DNA of 64,000 nt from an uncultured Spirochaetales bacterium. GTDB taxonomy: Bacteria; Spirochaetota; Spirochaetia; Sphaerochaetales; Sphaerochaetaceae. The DNA lies in assembly GCA_944393005.1 (NCBI GenBank), contig CALXYO010000001.1, forward strand, positions 186,001 to 250,000. Direction: 5' to 3'. This document shows, one piece after another, positions 17,856 to 26,714 of this stretch. The position numbers and the translations under genes are program-made. The notes beneath the pieces are model-generated. The model saw only the letters and a program-made list of their open reading frames with translations, made no database searches and had not been told where the DNA came from. How positions within the stretch are numbered: the first letter of the stretch is position 1; each line of letters starts with the position of its first letter.

Positions 17856-19358
17856 TTATACAAAGCGGCATACATGATCGACAGCAATGTCGGAAAAACC
17901 GTAAGCTTCCGCTTTGGTGAGTTTGCCATTGCTGATTGCGACAATCTCATCCAGAAGTTCTTTCCCCATTTCCTCACTGGTCTTCTCTCCCCTGATAATC
18001 GGGGAAAGGTCGTAGTCCATATTGTCTTCCATGTGCTTGTATGTGTATTCGTTCGCGGTGACCTTCATGACAGGTACAATGGCATTGCCGGTCGGTGTGC
18101 CGCGTCCTGTGGTGAATATGACAACCTGACAGCCGCCAGCCACCATAGACGTGACAGAAGAGATGTCATATCCGGCGGTGTCCATGACAATTGCACCGTG
18201 CCTTGCCGGACGTGCGGCCTGCTCCAGGACCTCGACAATCGGCCTTTTGCCACCTTTGCGGATACAGCCAAGACTCTTCTCGTCCAGCGTGGAAAGTCCT
18301 CCTGCCTTATTGCCCGGGGTCGGCTGACCTGCACGGCAGTCCTGTCCGGCTTTCATGAGATGTTCTTCATATGCCCGGCATACTTCGATGATCTCATTGT
18401 GGATTTCCGCGTTCGCTGCCCTCCTTGCAAGAACATGTTCACCTCCGATCCACTCAATTGACTCACTGATCATACTGGTTGCACCGTAGTCCACCAGAAG
18501 ATCGCTTAACTCTCCGACAGCAGGATTGGCCGCAATGCCGGAAGTGGCATCAGAACCTCCGCACTCAATGCCCAGGAACAGCTCGGAAATATCGAAAAGT
18601 TCCTTCTGCTGCAAAGCTGCCTGTGCAGTCATCTCACGTGCTGCCCTCACTGCTTTCTCGATAGTCTTGACGGTTCCGCCTTCCTCCTGTATTCCAAAGG
18701 ATACGACAGGCTTGCCCGTCATCTTCTGAATCTTCTCCTTCAGCTGCCTGTGACCGACAGTCTCACAGCCCAGACCGATGATGACAACACCATAGACATT
18801 CGGATTGCAGGCGAAACCGGTGAGGACCTTCTGGCTCATGTCGGTGTTGGCTGCCACATCCGAGCATCCGGTGTTGAAAATGATGTTCACTGCGCCACTG
18901 ACCTGTGAGGCGACAATGCGTGCAGACTCGCTGCCACATGCACAGCCGGGTAAAATCAGCACATGATTCCTGATACCCGGACGGCCCTCAGTCCTCCTGT
19001 AGCCCCAGAATTTGATGCCCTCCTTTGTTCTACTGAACTCAGGAACAGGTTGACCATCCTCCGGTACCAGCTCGCTGTCATAGTCGCGGGGCACACTGTG
19101 TATGTTCTCATGGTTGACGAGATGTCCACGGGCTATTGGCCTGCTGGTCTGTCCGATCATCTCGCCATATTTGGTGACAACTCCGCCTTCAGGTAAATCG
19201 ACAAGGGCAACTTTATGGCAGGACGGTATATCTTCACCGGCTATGAGTGTGACTGTTCTGTCTCCATCCTGATAGACAATCTCATCCCCTGCCGCCACAT
19301 CGGTTACGCAGGTGACCACATTGTCCTTGCTGTCCATCATAAGCGCATTAACTTGCAT
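17856..19358 (-). CDS. UxaA/GarD-family hydratase-dehydratase (altronate/galactarate type)
   Basis: 500 residues. An N-terminal SAF domain (about 1-90) is joined to the large altronate/galactarate dehydratase domain beginning near KFWGYRRTEGRPGIRNHVLI. Conserved features are the GCACG segment, HRQLKEKI, GIECGGSDATSG and the C-terminal MVAGGCQVVIFTTGRGTPTG. Family members remove water from sugar acids (altronate, galactarate), and split relatives are sulfolactate sulfo-lyases, using a metal. The substrate here is not decidable. GGAGGAG lies before the ATG. The gene is divergent from lysR with a 39-bp repeat copy between them, which marks it as the primary target of that regulator. Confidence 0.85.
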   Translation of the reverse strand: MQVNALMMDSKDNVVTCVTDVAAGDEIVYQDGDRTVTLIAGEDIPSCHKVALVDLPEGGVVTKYGEMIGQTSRPIARGHLVNHENIHSVPRDYDSELVPEDGQPVPEFSRTKEGIKFWGYRRTEGRPGIRNHVLILPGCACGSESARIVASQVSGAVNIIFNTGCSDVAANTDMSQKVLTGFACNPNVYGVVIIGLGCETVGHRQLKEKIQKMTGKPVVSFGIQEEGGTVKTIEKAVRAAREMTAQAALQQKELFDISELFLGIECGGSDATSGIAANPAVGELSDLLVDYGATSMISESIEWIGGEHVLARRAANAEIHNEIIEVCRAYEEHLMKAGQDCRAGQPTPGNKAGGLSTLDEKSLGCIRKGGKRPIVEVLEQAARPARHGAIVMDTAGYDISSVTSMVAGGCQVVIFTTGRGTPTGNAIVPVMKVTANEYTYKHMEDNMDYDLSPIIRGEKTSEEMGKELLDEIVAISNGKLTKAEAYGFSDIAVDHVCRFV

Positions 19359-19423
19359 AGTATCTCCTCCACCAGCTTTAAATCTGGGTTCTACTTTACT
19401 TTGTGCTGTTTTCAGGCTATAGT

Positions 19424-19462
19424 CAAATTTATATTCTTAATGTTTATATAAATCATATTTAT
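19424..19462. promoter_or_regulatory. LysR-linked 39-bp repeat, copy 2 (divergent promoter region)
   Basis: Second copy of the repeat found at 17768-17806, differing at five positions. It has the same ATTTAT-N15-ATAAAT core. It lies between the dehydratase start (66 bp away) and the lysR start (16 bp away), the usual place for autoregulation and activation of the divergent gene. Confidence 0.65.
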
Positions 19463-19478
19463 ATTCAGGAGAAAAAGA

Positions 19479-20429
19479 ATGTCGCCAGAGATGAAGTACA
19501 TTTTCACAGTCTATCAGGAAGGCAGCTTCTCAAAAGCAGCGGAGAAGCTCTTCATCACCCAGCCGGCACTGAGCATAGCCGTGAAAAAAGTGGAAGATGA
19601 AATCGGCATGCCTCTGTTTGACAGAAGGCGCAAACCGCTTAAGCTGACGGAGGCGGGAGAAGTCTATATTGATACGATAAAGAAAACCCAGCTGCTGGAA
19701 ATGGAAAGAGACCAGAAACTGGACGACATCAAAAATCTCTCGACAGGTCTTGTCAGGGTTGGAGGCACTCATTTCCTTAACGCATATATTCTTCCTCAGT
19801 ATTTTGCCGAATACAGCAGAAAGTATCCCGGTATCACTCTGACAATCTATGAGCGGAGCTCCTTTGAGATGGAAAACATGCTGTCATCCAAAGACATAGA
19901 TCTGACTTTCAGCTGCAATCCGGAAGAAATAAGAAAGTTTCCGAACATCAGAATGTTCGAAGATCACGTAATATTTGCAGTGCCTGTAAATGACAGCTTC
20001 AATGACAGGTACAGGGAAAAGGCCCTCAATGCCGCAGACATCATCGCAGGCCGCCATCTCAAGCCTGATACACCGAAACTTTCCATAAAGGAAATCGGAG
20101 ACCAGGAGATCATACTCCTGAGAAAGGGAAACAATCTATATGAGAGAGTTCTGCAGATGTACAGAGATGAACACATTGAACCCAATGTCAGGCTGGACCT
20201 CAATCAGCTGGTCACAGCATATCACCTGGCAGAAGCTGGAATGGCATCTGTTTTCACGAGCGACAGGCTGGTGAAGAAGTGGGACGACCGTCTTCTCTTC
20301 TACCCTCTTGCTTCTCCTCTGTCGTCACGTACCTTTCACATCCTGCTTGCCAGCAATGCCTATGTACCGATTGCAGTGCAGAAGATGGTGGATCTGCTCC
20401 AGAAGCCCGTTCTGAATGATGCAATGTGA
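19479..20429 (+). CDS. LysR-family transcriptional regulator
   Basis: 316 residues. The N-terminal helix-turn-helix is typical (GSFSKAAEKLFITQPALSIA, about 12-31), followed by a linker helix and a periplasmic-binding-like effector domain from about residue 88 (TGLVRVGGTHFLNAYILPQY). AGGAGA lies 6 bases before the ATG. It is divergent from the UxaA-type gene. The two 39-bp repeats suggest that it controls both the dehydratase and the SLC13-esterase unit, probably sensing a carboxylate. Confidence 0.88.
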   Translation: MSPEMKYIFTVYQEGSFSKAAEKLFITQPALSIAVKKVEDEIGMPLFDRRRKPLKLTEAGEVYIDTIKKTQLLEMERDQKLDDIKNLSTGLVRVGGTHFLNAYILPQYFAEYSRKYPGITLTIYERSSFEMENMLSSKDIDLTFSCNPEEIRKFPNIRMFEDHVIFAVPVNDSFNDRYREKALNAADIIAGRHLKPDTPKLSIKEIGDQEIILLRKGNNLYERVLQMYRDEHIEPNVRLDLNQLVTAYHLAEAGMASVFTSDRLVKKWDDRLLFYPLASPLSSRTFHILLASNAYVPIAVQKMVDLLQKPVLNDAM

Positions 20430-20510
20430 AATGTGTCAAGATCTTCTTAAATTCAGACACAAACCAGTCATTATCAGTCAAAGTGTCTTTTTCTAAACCT
20501 GTTTCATGAA

Positions 20511-20516
20511 TATAAT
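20511..20516 (+). promoter_or_regulatory. -10 element placed for a leaderless start
   Basis: A perfect TATAAT ends 7 bases before the ATG at 20524. There is no Shine-Dalgarno and no good -35. The expected transcript start falls on or next to the ATG. Confidence 0.5.
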
Positions 20517-20523
20517 CACTGGC

Positions 20524-21075
20524 ATGAATATCCGTTTTGCGACAAAGGAAGACGCACCTGCCATCCTTGACATCTACAATCAGTATATCGAAACTCCCAT
20601 CACATTTGAAACGGAGCTTCCATCTCTTGAGGAATTCACAAGCCGTATCGAGACTTATTCCTCATTCTATCCTTATCTTGTTGCTGAAAATGAGGAAGGA
20701 AAGATCACAGGCTATGCATATGCCCACAGGATTTTCGAACGCTCAAGCTACCGCTTCGATGTGGAAACCACAATATATGTCTCTCAGGAGGCGCATCACA
20801 ACGGAACGGCGAAAATGCTTTATGAAAGGCTTTTCTTCTATCTTGAGAAAATGAATGTGGTCAATGCATATGCGCTTGTGACGGGCCCGAACAGGCAGTC
20901 AATCCATTTTCACAGGAAATGCGGCTTCAAGGACTTTGCGACATTCAGTGAAAGCGGAATAAAGGATGGAAAGTGGATTGATGTCATCTGGTTCATCAAG
21001 GTGCTGAACGGGAAAAGCAGCAATCCACCTGAACTGAAAGGCATAAAAGAAGTCCTGGCTGAGCAGGACTTCTGA
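20524..21075 (+). CDS. GNAT acetyltransferase, phosphinothricin acetyltransferase-like
   Basis: About 183 residues, full length for the Pat/YncA group. It begins MNIRFATKEDAPAILDIYNQY. The acetyl-CoA loop region is around the segment with QEAHHNGTAKML, and the C-terminal part has FHRKCGFKDF. It acetylates an amine using acetyl-CoA; the substrate is unknown. The start at 20524 fits the family better than the in-frame ATG at 20506, which lies ahead of the -10 element. The gene end overlaps the guaB terminator hairpin. Confidence 0.8.
   Translation: MNIRFATKEDAPAILDIYNQYIETPITFETELPSLEEFTSRIETYSSFYPYLVAENEEGKITGYAYAHRIFERSSYRFDVETTIYVSQEAHHNGTAKMLYERLFFYLEKMNVVNAYALVTGPNRQSIHFHRKCGFKDFATFSESGIKDGKWIDVIWFIKVLNGKSSNPPELKGIKEVLAEQDF
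21044..21073 (-). terminator. guaB terminator embedded in the GNAT coding end
   Basis: A perfect 10-bp stem, AGAAGTCCTG (21048-21057) with CAGGACTTCT (21064-21073), has a 6-base loop. It is followed on the minus strand by TTTTAT. It lies within the last codons of the convergent GNAT gene, so coding and termination sequence are shared. Confidence 0.7.
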
Positions 21076-21078
21076 ATT

Positions 21079-22590
21079 TCATTTGATTTCGAATTTCTGA
21101 TGGTCCTTGAGGACGACATCGTGGGCACCGCCCTCGACTATTGAAGTCGGGCTGACTATTGTCAGCTTGGCCTTAGCCTTGAACTCATCAAGATTGAGTG
21201 CTCCGCAGTTGCACATCGTTGACTTGATCTTCAGTATGGTCAGTGCGACATTCTCCTTCAGGCTTCCGGCATAAGGAACGTAGGAGTCGACACCTTCAAC
21301 GAAGCTGAGCTTCTTGTCACCGCCAAGATCATAGCGCTGCCAGTTGCGTGCACGTGCTGAACCTTCTCCCCAGTATTCCTTCATATAATTGCCGTTTATT
21401 GACACAAGATTTGACGGAGATTCATCAAAACGTGCGAAATAACGGCCGAGCATAAGGAAATCCGCACCCATGGCAAGCGCAAGCGTCATATGATAGTCGT
21501 AGACAATTCCGCCATCCGAGCAGACAGGAATGTAGACACCTGTCCTCTGGAAATACTCATCACGGGCCCTTACGACATCGATAAGCGCACTTGCCTGACC
21601 GCGTCCGATTCCCTTTGTCTCTCTCGTGATGCAGATCGAGCCGCCGCCGATACCGACTTTCACGAAATCGGCTCCGCACTCGGCAAGGAAGTTGAAGCCA
21701 TCGGCATCAACAACATTTCCGGCACCGACCTTCACACTGTCCCCGTATTTCTCCCTGATCCATGAGAGTGTTCTCTGCTGCCACTCTGAGAAACCTTCGG
21801 AAGAATCTATGCAGAGGACATCCGCACCTGCATTTACAAGAGCAGGTACCCTTTCCTCATAATCTCTGGTGTTTATACCGGCACCTATGATGTATCTCTT
21901 GTACTGATCAAGCAGTTCGTTGGGATTTTCCTTGTGGATTGAATAGTCCTTCCTGAAGACGAAGGCCACAAGATGTCCGTCTTCAGTGACGACAGGAAGC
22001 TGGTTCAGCTTATGCTCCCATATGATGTCATTTGCCTGTGAAAGAGTTATTCCTTCCTTTCCCATTATGAGCTTGCTGAACGGAGTCATGAATGACTCAA
22101 CCTTCTCGTCTCCGTTCATCCTTGAGATTCTGTAATCCCTGCTGGTCACGACACCGAGAAGCTTTCCGTCGCTCTCACCGTTGTCAGTAACGGCAATGGT
22201 AGAATGTCCTGTCCTCTTAGTAAGGGAAAGAACATCATTCAGCGTGGCATCCGGCTTGATGTTGGAATCTGAAACAACGAAACCGGCCTTATAGCTTTTT
22301 ACACGTGCGACCATCCTTGCCTCGTCTTCCACGCTCTGTGAGCCGTAGATGAAGGCAAGGCCTCCTTCACGGGCCAGTGCCTGTCCCATCTTCTCGCCGG
22401 AAACGGCCTGCATGATGGCACTCACCATCGGGATATTGAGTGTGAGCGGACACTCCTCCTGCCCCTTTCTGTATTTCACGAGCGGGGTTTTCAGTGAGAC
22501 GTTCTGTGGAATGCACCGGGATGAAGAATAACCGGGGATAAGCAGGTATTCTGAAAAAGTCCTGCTCAGCTCTTCGTAATAATAAGCCAT
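21079..22590 (-). CDS. guaB: Inosine-5'-monophosphate dehydrogenase
   Basis: 503 residues. It oxidises IMP to XMP with NAD+, the committed step to GMP. A TIM barrel is interrupted by two CBS domains (about 105-225). The catalytic Cys lies in GGGSICITR and the Arg-Tyr pair of the flap in NWQRY. The flap ([16 protein letters not shown]) differs from the common RGMGS form but keeps the essential dyad. AAGGAG lies 8 bases before the ATG at 22590, so the longer 22638 start is rejected. It is a single gene with its own terminator. Confidence 0.93.
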   Translation of the reverse strand: MAYYYEELSRTFSEYLLIPGYSSSRCIPQNVSLKTPLVKYRKGQEECPLTLNIPMVSAIMQAVSGEKMGQALAREGGLAFIYGSQSVEDEARMVARVKSYKAGFVVSDSNIKPDATLNDVLSLTKRTGHSTIAVTDNGESDGKLLGVVTSRDYRISRMNGDEKVESFMTPFSKLIMGKEGITLSQANDIIWEHKLNQLPVVTEDGHLVAFVFRKDYSIHKENPNELLDQYKRYIIGAGINTRDYEERVPALVNAGADVLCIDSSEGFSEWQQRTLSWIREKYGDSVKVGAGNVVDADGFNFLAECGADFVKVGIGGGSICITRETKGIGRGQASALIDVVRARDEYFQRTGVYIPVCSDGGIVYDYHMTLALAMGADFLMLGRYFARFDESPSNLVSINGNYMKEYWGEGSARARNWQRYDLGGDKKLSFVEGVDSYVPYAGSLKENVALTILKIKSTMCNCGALNLDEFKAKAKLTIVSPTSIVEGGAHDVVLKDHQKFEIK

Positions 22591-22633
22591 GTGTAAAACT
22601 CCTTGACCAATTATTGAGATTACGGACCTTTTG

Positions 22634-22661
22634 TGCAACAGATATGCAACAGTTTATGCAA
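22634..22661. promoter_or_regulatory. Phased TGCAA repeats upstream of guaB
   Basis: Three TGCAA units (22634, 22645, 22657) are spaced 11 and 12 bp apart, i.e. on one face of the helix. The first contains a candidate -35 TTGCAC, with AATAAT 17 bases on as -10 on the minus strand. This would suit a repressor or activator of guaB. Confidence 0.4.
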
Positions 22662-22719
22662 AAAAATATTTTTCTGCACACATGAGTGCAAAACATATGA
22701 CATGCACGCCGCAAACATG

Positions 22720-22751
22720 AAAAACAAGGGCAGGATACTGCCGCCCTGCCC
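22720..22751 (-). terminator. Terminator of the NhaC-MalY operon
   Basis: On the minus strand GGGCAGG pairs with CCTGCCC around a 10-base loop, followed by TTGTTTTTC. It begins about 20 bp after the NhaC stop. Confidence 0.75.
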
Positions 22752-22771
22752 CTGCCATGACACCTGATCCG

Positions 22772-24202
22772 TTACTTTGATTTCTTCCAGATCAGATGGT
22801 ATTTAACTTCTTCGTCCTTGTGGAAGAATCCGATTCCAAGGAAGTTGAAGATGATTGCGACAACAGGACATATCATTGCAAGGAATGTGTATGGAACAGC
22901 TTGAATTATAGGGAAGCCTCCAAGCACGACACCATATCCTATCGTCCATGCATTCCAGAAGATAAGCGGTGCCACTACAACACCGGTGTCTGCAAGCATT
23001 CTGGCAAGAACTGCCCTGTTTATATCCATCTCATCGCAGATATCCTTGAATGCGACAGCAGGAATTGCGATTGACGGATACTGACCGCCGGCCATTGACA
23101 TCAGGATCGAGGAAATACCGGCACCGAGAATGATCGATTTCGGTGATCTGAGCTTCTTCGACAGTCCGCCGACCAGTACGGTGAGCACACCGGATTTGTT
23201 GAAAAGGCCGCTGAGCATTCCGATTATTATGATTGTGCCGACAAGCGAGAGCATGCTGCTGAATCCGCCTCTGTTGACAAGAGTATCGACAGCCTCGACA
23301 CCGCTGTCAACACTGAAGCCTGACATTATGTATCCAAGGCATTCGATGAACCCGCGTCCCTGGAAGATCATTGCCCATATGATACCCAGAGCGATGCCGA
23401 CACCGAATGTGATGAAAGCGGGAACCTGCTTAACGGAAAGGACAAGCACAACGATAATCGGGATGATGTGGAACACGCTTATGCTGAAAGTAGATGCCAT
23501 TCCGCCAGAAAGCTCGTTGACAGCAGTCACATCGATATTTCCTGAGGCATTGAATCCAAGGATTGTGTAGACGACAAGACAGATTATGAAGCTGGGAATC
23601 ATTGTATACAGCATGGATTTGACATGCGTGAACAGAGGAACCTCACAAGCCGATGCGCCCAGAAGCGTACAGTCAGAAAGCGGGCTGCACTTGTCACCGA
23701 CGAAAGCACCCGAGATGACTGCACCTGCTGCCATTGGGAGAGGGATACCCATTCCGGCTGCCATGCCGCACAGGACAACACCTATCGTACTGATTGAACC
23801 CCAGCTGGTACCTGTGCAGACCGACATGAATGCAGGAAGAATGAAGCAGACAGGAAGATAGAACTGAGGCGAGACTATTTTCATGCCGTAATAAAGCATT
23901 GTCGGAATAGTACCGGATGCCATCCAGATGGCGACCATGCATCCGACAAGAAGCATGACCATAGTGGCACCTGCTACCTGATGGACACCTTCCGCCATTG
24001 CAGCGTCGATGTCTGCCCACTTCACCCCCATCAGCAGGCAGAATATTGCCATGACGAAAAGAGCCACAAGCGATGCTATGGAAACATCCGCTCCGAAAAT
24101 AATGAGTACAATGAGAACCGCAAGAGGCACAAAGAAGCCAAGAAGCGCTTTTCTGAAAGTCATCTCGCGTACAGGTTTTTCATTTACGGTCTTTTCTCCC
24201 AT
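22772..24202 (-). CDS. NhaC-family Na+/H+ antiporter or Na+-coupled solute transporter
   Basis: 476 residues from the ATG at 24202, which has AAGGAGG at ideal spacing. An ATG 6 bp earlier abuts the Shine-Dalgarno. About eleven membrane helices are present. The family signature SGAFVGDKCSPLSDCTLLGA is present, along with the TGTSWGSISTIGV segment. NhaC relatives exchange Na+/H+ or couple Na+ to uptake of organic solutes. Being last in an operon with two C-S lyase-like enzymes, it may carry an amino acid or thio-amino acid rather than serve pH control (inference). Confidence 0.85.
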   Translation of the reverse strand: MGEKTVNEKPVREMTFRKALLGFFVPLAVLIVLIIFGADVSIASLVALFVMAIFCLLMGVKWADIDAAMAEGVHQVAGATMVMLLVGCMVAIWMASGTIPTMLYYGMKIVSPQFYLPVCFILPAFMSVCTGTSWGSISTIGVVLCGMAAGMGIPLPMAAGAVISGAFVGDKCSPLSDCTLLGASACEVPLFTHVKSMLYTMIPSFIICLVVYTILGFNASGNIDVTAVNELSGGMASTFSISVFHIIPIIVVLVLSVKQVPAFITFGVGIALGIIWAMIFQGRGFIECLGYIMSGFSVDSGVEAVDTLVNRGGFSSMLSLVGTIIIIGMLSGLFNKSGVLTVLVGGLSKKLRSPKSIILGAGISSILMSMAGGQYPSIAIPAVAFKDICDEMDINRAVLARMLADTGVVVAPLIFWNAWTIGYGVVLGGFPIIQAVPYTFLAMICPVVAIIFNFLGIGFFHKDEEVKYHLIWKKSK

Positions 24203-24214
24203 ATCCATTCCTCC

Positions 24215-25390
24215 TTATCTGTTCTGAAAAGTCTTTCTGATCCGGCCAAGCGCATCTTTCAGGACTTTGTTTGTGACTGCGAAATTGATTCTGATATACC
24301 CTTCTCCTTCAGGACCGAAGTTATCGAGGCCGTCATCAAGATGTATATGCGCATTCTCGAGGAAGAACCTGTCGAGATGCTTTGTCCCGATTCCCGCATT
24401 ATGACAGTCGACATAGAGAAGGAAGCTTCCCTCCGGTCTGTAAGCCGTAAGAGGAAGAGTGCCGTCATTGATGGCCGCAAGTGCTTCTTCCATGTTCTTC
24501 CTGAGGTATTCATGCAGGGCATCCATCCACTCATCCGCCTCACCTTTCAGGATCGAGGTGACAGCAGCAATGGCAAAGCTGTTTGTCGCATAACCGAAGG
24601 AATATGCCTGGATCTGTCTCATCCATGGAGTTCTCAGTTCCTCGTTTGCAATTGAAATCATCGCATGCGGAAGACTCATTATATTGTATCCCTTGCTGAG
24701 ACTCATGATCTGTATGCCGATCTCCTGAGCCTTGTCGCCAAGAGCCAGAAGCGGTATGAAACGGTTGCCGTCATATGTGATGAGGCCATGGACTTCATCG
24801 GAAACAATCCTGACGCCATTGCTGTAGCAGATATCAACAAGTCTTTTCAGCTCAGCTTCAGTGAACACACGCCCGGTAGGATTATGCGGATTGACAATGA
24901 GATACACTGAAGGATGATACTTCTTTATCTTCGCTTCAAAGTCATCGAAATCAATTTCGAAATGGCCATTCACCGGCTTCATCTCATTCGATATGAGATT
25001 GCAGTCTGCTCCGTCAATAGCCCATCTTATCGGGTTGAATACAGGAGTCTGCACAATCACATTATCACCGGGCTTTGCATAAATGCCGAGTGCCATACGC
25101 ACAGCTCCGATTGTGCTGGGAACACTTGACAGCCATTCCCTCTTCACATCAAGAGAATACTTTCTCCTGTAGAAATCCTCATATGCCCTGTAATACTCAT
25201 CAGAGCGCTGCCTGTAGTTATAGCAGTTCTCCTGTGCGACAGGCACAAGCGCTTCTCTTATGCATGGCGCGCATGTGTAATCAAGATCCGCAGTTCCCAT
25301 GCCTATGAGATCATCAGGCATACCGGGGAGATCCCATCGGAAAGAACCGTTCTTCCGATGATCCAGTGTAGTGTCGAAATCGTATATCAT
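24215..25390 (-). CDS. MalY/PatB-family PLP enzyme (cystathionine beta-lyase type), second copy
   Basis: 391 residues, fold-type I aminotransferase class I/II. It has GMGTADLDY near the start, the NPHNPTGRVF motif, the SDEVH Asp, and the PLP lysine in SLSKGYN. MalY/PatB enzymes cleave C-S bonds of cystathionine or cysteine conjugates, giving pyruvate, ammonia and a thiol. The start at 25390 shares ATGA with the upstream stop and has GGAGG 6 bases before it. It is paralogous to the preceding gene and co-transcribed with the NhaC transporter. Confidence 0.85.
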   Translation of the reverse strand: MIYDFDTTLDHRKNGSFRWDLPGMPDDLIGMGTADLDYTCAPCIREALVPVAQENCYNYRQRSDEYYRAYEDFYRRKYSLDVKREWLSSVPSTIGAVRMALGIYAKPGDNVIVQTPVFNPIRWAIDGADCNLISNEMKPVNGHFEIDFDDFEAKIKKYHPSVYLIVNPHNPTGRVFTEAELKRLVDICYSNGVRIVSDEVHGLITYDGNRFIPLLALGDKAQEIGIQIMSLSKGYNIMSLPHAMISIANEELRTPWMRQIQAYSFGYATNSFAIAAVTSILKGEADEWMDALHEYLRKNMEEALAAINDGTLPLTAYRPEGSFLLYVDCHNAGIGTKHLDRFFLENAHIHLDDGLDNFGPEGEGYIRINFAVTNKVLKDALGRIRKTFQNR

Positions 25391-26583
25391 AAACATCCTC
25401 CTTCTGAGTGCTTATTCCAGAAATGCCTGAGCCGGGAGGCTCCTTCCCTGAGGTTTTTCTCACTTGTGGCAAGATTGATCCTTATGAACCCGTTGCCGCC
25501 CTTACCGAGTTCTGCTCCATTCTCGACAATCATGTGCTCTTCACATTCAATGAGATACGAAAGCTGCCTGGGTGGTATTCCCAGAGCTCTCATGTCACAC
25601 CATGCGAAATATGTTGAATCGGATGGAACGACAGCTGCACCCGGCATGTTCTCATGGAAGTACTTGCTGAGATAGTCATGATTCTTCTTAATCTGTGCAT
25701 TGAGTTCGTCCAGCCATGCACCGCATTTGCGGTAAGCTGCAATCGTAGCAGTCATTCCCAGTATATTCTTTCCATATGCAAGCTGAAGGCGCTGCAGTGA
25801 GTCAGTATAAAGCTTCATAAGCTCAGGATTCTCCGCTACTATGAATGAATGCCTGAGTCCGGTTGAATTGTAGCTTTTGCTGGTTGAGTACATCGTAATT
25901 GTTCTCTCCGATACCTGCCTGTCAAGCGATGCTATCGGAGTATAGGCAGTTGCGGGAAAAAGAAGACCGGAATAGACATCATCCGACATGATCACCACAT
26001 CGTGTCTGATGCAGAGCTCAGCCATCCTCTCAAGCTCATCACGCTTCCATGCATGCCCTATTGGATTATGAGGATTGCAGAGCCAGAAAATGCGTGACCC
26101 GCTTGCAAGGCATGCCTCAAGATTCTGATAATCAACCGAGTATTTTCCATTTGAATATACAAGAGGACATTCTATCGCAACCCTGTCATTGAGTCTGATA
26201 AGACTTCTGAAGCACATATGGACAGGAGTCAGGATGGTGATCCGGTCGCCCGGTTTCGTAAGAGTTTCGATTATGTTCCATGCGGATGTGTATATACCGA
26301 CATTCTGCGCAACTGAGGTACGTGCATCTATGTCCCATCCGGCAACAGAAAGCAGATGATCATGAATCGCATCATAAAACTCATCCCTCACCATCGGATA
26401 GCCGAGATGTCCCTTCTCAATAACTTCCGAGAGAGCATCCAGCATGGGCCCCGGGCACATGTAATCCATGTCGGCAGTACCGAATCCGAGCAAATCCGGA
26501 TAATGGGTACGCTCCTCTTCCCATTCCCACTTAAGTCTGGCAAGTCCTTCTGCAGCCGCAAGATGAAGATGACTATCTCTCAT
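25387..26583 (-). CDS. MalY/PatB-family PLP enzyme, first copy
   Basis: 398 residues. It shares the fold and motifs of its neighbour: GFGTADMDY, NPHNPIGHAW, SDDVYSGLL, and a PLP lysine in YSTSKSYNSTG. The lysine context (TSKSYN) differs from the other copy, so the pair may have distinct substrates. GAGGT lies 5 bases before the ATG at 26583; an in-frame TTG at 26589 is less likely. A strong promoter lies directly upstream, and the gene heads the MalY-MalY-NhaC operon. Confidence 0.83.
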   Translation of the reverse strand: MRDSHLHLAAAEGLARLKWEWEEERTHYPDLLGFGTADMDYMCPGPMLDALSEVIEKGHLGYPMVRDEFYDAIHDHLLSVAGWDIDARTSVAQNVGIYTSAWNIIETLTKPGDRITILTPVHMCFRSLIRLNDRVAIECPLVYSNGKYSVDYQNLEACLASGSRIFWLCNPHNPIGHAWKRDELERMAELCIRHDVVIMSDDVYSGLLFPATAYTPIASLDRQVSERTITMYSTSKSYNSTGLRHSFIVAENPELMKLYTDSLQRLQLAYGKNILGMTATIAAYRKCGAWLDELNAQIKKNHDYLSKYFHENMPGAAVVPSDSTYFAWCDMRALGIPPRQLSYLIECEEHMIVENGAELGKGGNGFIRINLATSEKNLREGASRLRHFWNKHSEGGCL

Positions 26584-26603
26584 TTTCAACCTCGTTTTTT
26601 TTC

Positions 26604-26631
26604 AGTATAAACTGTGATTTTGTATTGTCAA
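26604..26631 (-). promoter_or_regulatory. Promoter of the MalY-MalY-NhaC operon
   Basis: On the minus strand TTGACA (26631-26626), a 16-base spacer and TATACT (26609-26604). This is one of the best sigma-70-type matches in the window. It lies about 21 bp before the first start codon, in the region shared with the divergent regulator. Confidence 0.65.
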
Positions 26632-26714
26632 TATAAAATATTTCAGTCATTTTATGCTTATTTTTTCAGTCTTTCTGCTATTAAAATGATATAATCTTCA
26701 ACAAGGAAAACTAT

